Shown piece by piece: positions 5,475 to 6,193 of a DNA stretch of 6,193 nt. The position numbers and the translations under genes were made by a program. The stretch comes from JAAUQA01 sp036351435 (GTDB taxonomy: Bacteria > Pseudomonadota > Gammaproteobacteria > Competibacterales > Competibacteraceae): assembly GCA_036351435.1 (NCBI GenBank), contig JAZBPA010000185.1, forward strand, positions 1 to 6,193. Direction: 5' to 3'. The stretch's first letter is position 1. Every line of letters begins with the position of its first letter. The notes beneath the pieces are model-generated. The model saw nothing but the letters and a program-made list of their open reading frames with translations. It was not told the DNA's origin and did not search any database.

Positions 5475-6193
5475 ATGTCAGCATCTCATCCTGCTGAAGC
5501 ATTAAGGCAAGCGGCCCGTCAGGATCAGTTCCTGTCTGTTATCGACCGAGACGAGGCCGAAACGCGCTTTCAATCCCACCTAACCCTGGAACCCTTAGGC
5601 ACCGAAACCGTATCTTTGGCCCAGGCGCTAAACCGAGTGTTAGCTCAAGCTGTGGTTGCAGAAGTCGATGTGCCCGGTTTTGATCGCGCCAATGTGGACG
5701 GATTTGCCATTCAAGCCGCAGACACATTCGGAATCAGTGGTGAGGAACCCCTTCAGGTCCGGCTTAATCCCGAAATTCTTGCACCGGGAGTGCGTCCGGC
5801 CCTAACGGTTAAGCCGGGTACAGCCACACCCATCGCCACCGGCGGCATGGTGCCTCGGGGTGCCGACGCCGTGATTATGGTGGAACATACCGAGCTCTTG
5901 GAATCGACAGACGCCGCCACCGATCTATTGGAAATCCGCCGCACGGTGACCCCCGGTCAATTCATTTCCTTTGCCGGTACCGATGTGGCACGTGGCGAAA
6001 CCGTGTTGCGGGCAGGTCAAGTGCTGACTTCGCGTGAAATCGGCGTGTTAGCTGCTATTGGCTTAGCGCAGGTAATGGTCTATAGGCGACCACGCGTCGC
6101 CATCATCTCCACTGGTAATGAGATTGTGGCACCGGGAGAGTCGTTGCCCAGTGGAGCGATATATGACTCAAACGGCGCGATTATCGCCGCAGC
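5475..6193 (+). CDS. moeA: MoeA-family protein (second paralog), 3' end cut; possibly MoeA with C-terminal binding-protein-like domain
   Basis: The gene starts at an ATG with AGGAG seven bases upstream (5463-5467) and is open at the right edge after 239 complete codons. Visible MoeA motifs are FDRANVDGFAI (69-79; the family's MDGYA becomes VDGFA, Asp75 kept), IATGGMVPRGADAV (120-133), PGQFISFAGTD (160-170), TSREIGVLAAIG (185-196), PRVAIISTGNEI (206-217) and YDSN (230-233). Unlike the first paralog it keeps the DSN motif, and the two share only family-level similarity, so this is not a recent duplication. The N-terminus carries about 30 extra residues (AARQDQFLSVIDRDEAETRF) before the usual MoeA start. 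That extension, VDGFA and the PGTATPIATGG wording resemble proteins annotated as MoeA/LysR-substrate-binding-domain fusions of around 640 residues. The fused domain cannot be seen here. It is 18 bases from the first moeA and very likely co-transcribed. Confidence 0.9.
   Translation, partial: MSASHPAEALRQAARQDQFLSVIDRDEAETRFQSHLTLEPLGTETVSLAQALNRVLAQAVVAEVDVPGFDRANVDGFAIQAADTFGISGEEPLQVRLNPEILAPGVRPALTVKPGTATPIATGGMVPRGADAVIMVEHTELLESTDAATDLLEIRRTVTPGQFISFAGTDVARGETVLRAGQVLTSREIGVLAAIGLAQVMVYRRPRVAIISTGNEIVAPGESLPSGAIYDSNGAIIAA

Overview
The window reads like chromosome of a Gram-negative proteobacterium, most likely a gammaproteobacterium. GC is moderate, genes are tightly packed, one gene encodes a lipoprotein-type signal, and the MsrB and MoeA/Tup protein sequences look proteobacterial. 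Genus cannot be settled by eye. No tRNA, rRNA, CRISPR array, insertion sequence or integrase is visible.

Left part (1-951): a gene cut by the left edge encodes an exported staphylococcal-nuclease-fold protein whose usual catalytic residues look substituted (minus strand). It diverges from msrB, a complete zinc-type methionine-R-sulfoxide reductase (plus strand).

Middle (952-2565): a three-gene minus-strand unit, transcribed right to left, encodes a degenerate PilZ-like protein, a probable lipoprotein of unknown function, and a two-helix membrane protein with a PH-like soluble domain. Gaps between genes are 10 nt and 3 nt on the starts chosen here. The 150-nt region upstream has a plausible sigma70-type promoter and four inverted repeats, one of them a perfect 13-nt palindrome just downstream of the predicted transcription start.

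Right part (2563-6193): a tungstate/molybdate module. tupC (ATPase) and tupB (permease) are on the minus strand and overlap by ATGA. They diverge from two tandem, different moeA genes on the plus strand, separated by 18 nt; the second is cut by the right edge. The likely logic is that TupBC imports tungstate or molybdate and the MoeA proteins insert the metal into adenylylated molybdopterin. The periplasmic binding protein TupA, usually the first gene of a tup operon, is absent from the window. The second MoeA resembles the class that carries a C-terminal periplasmic-binding-protein-like domain, but that part would lie beyond the edge.

Nothing here is clearly a new defence or mobile system. 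The points most worth checking are the tup module without tupA beside paired moeA paralogs, the altered active sites of the first MoeA, the PilZ protein and the SNase-like protein, and the palindrome-rich promoter of the PilZ operon.
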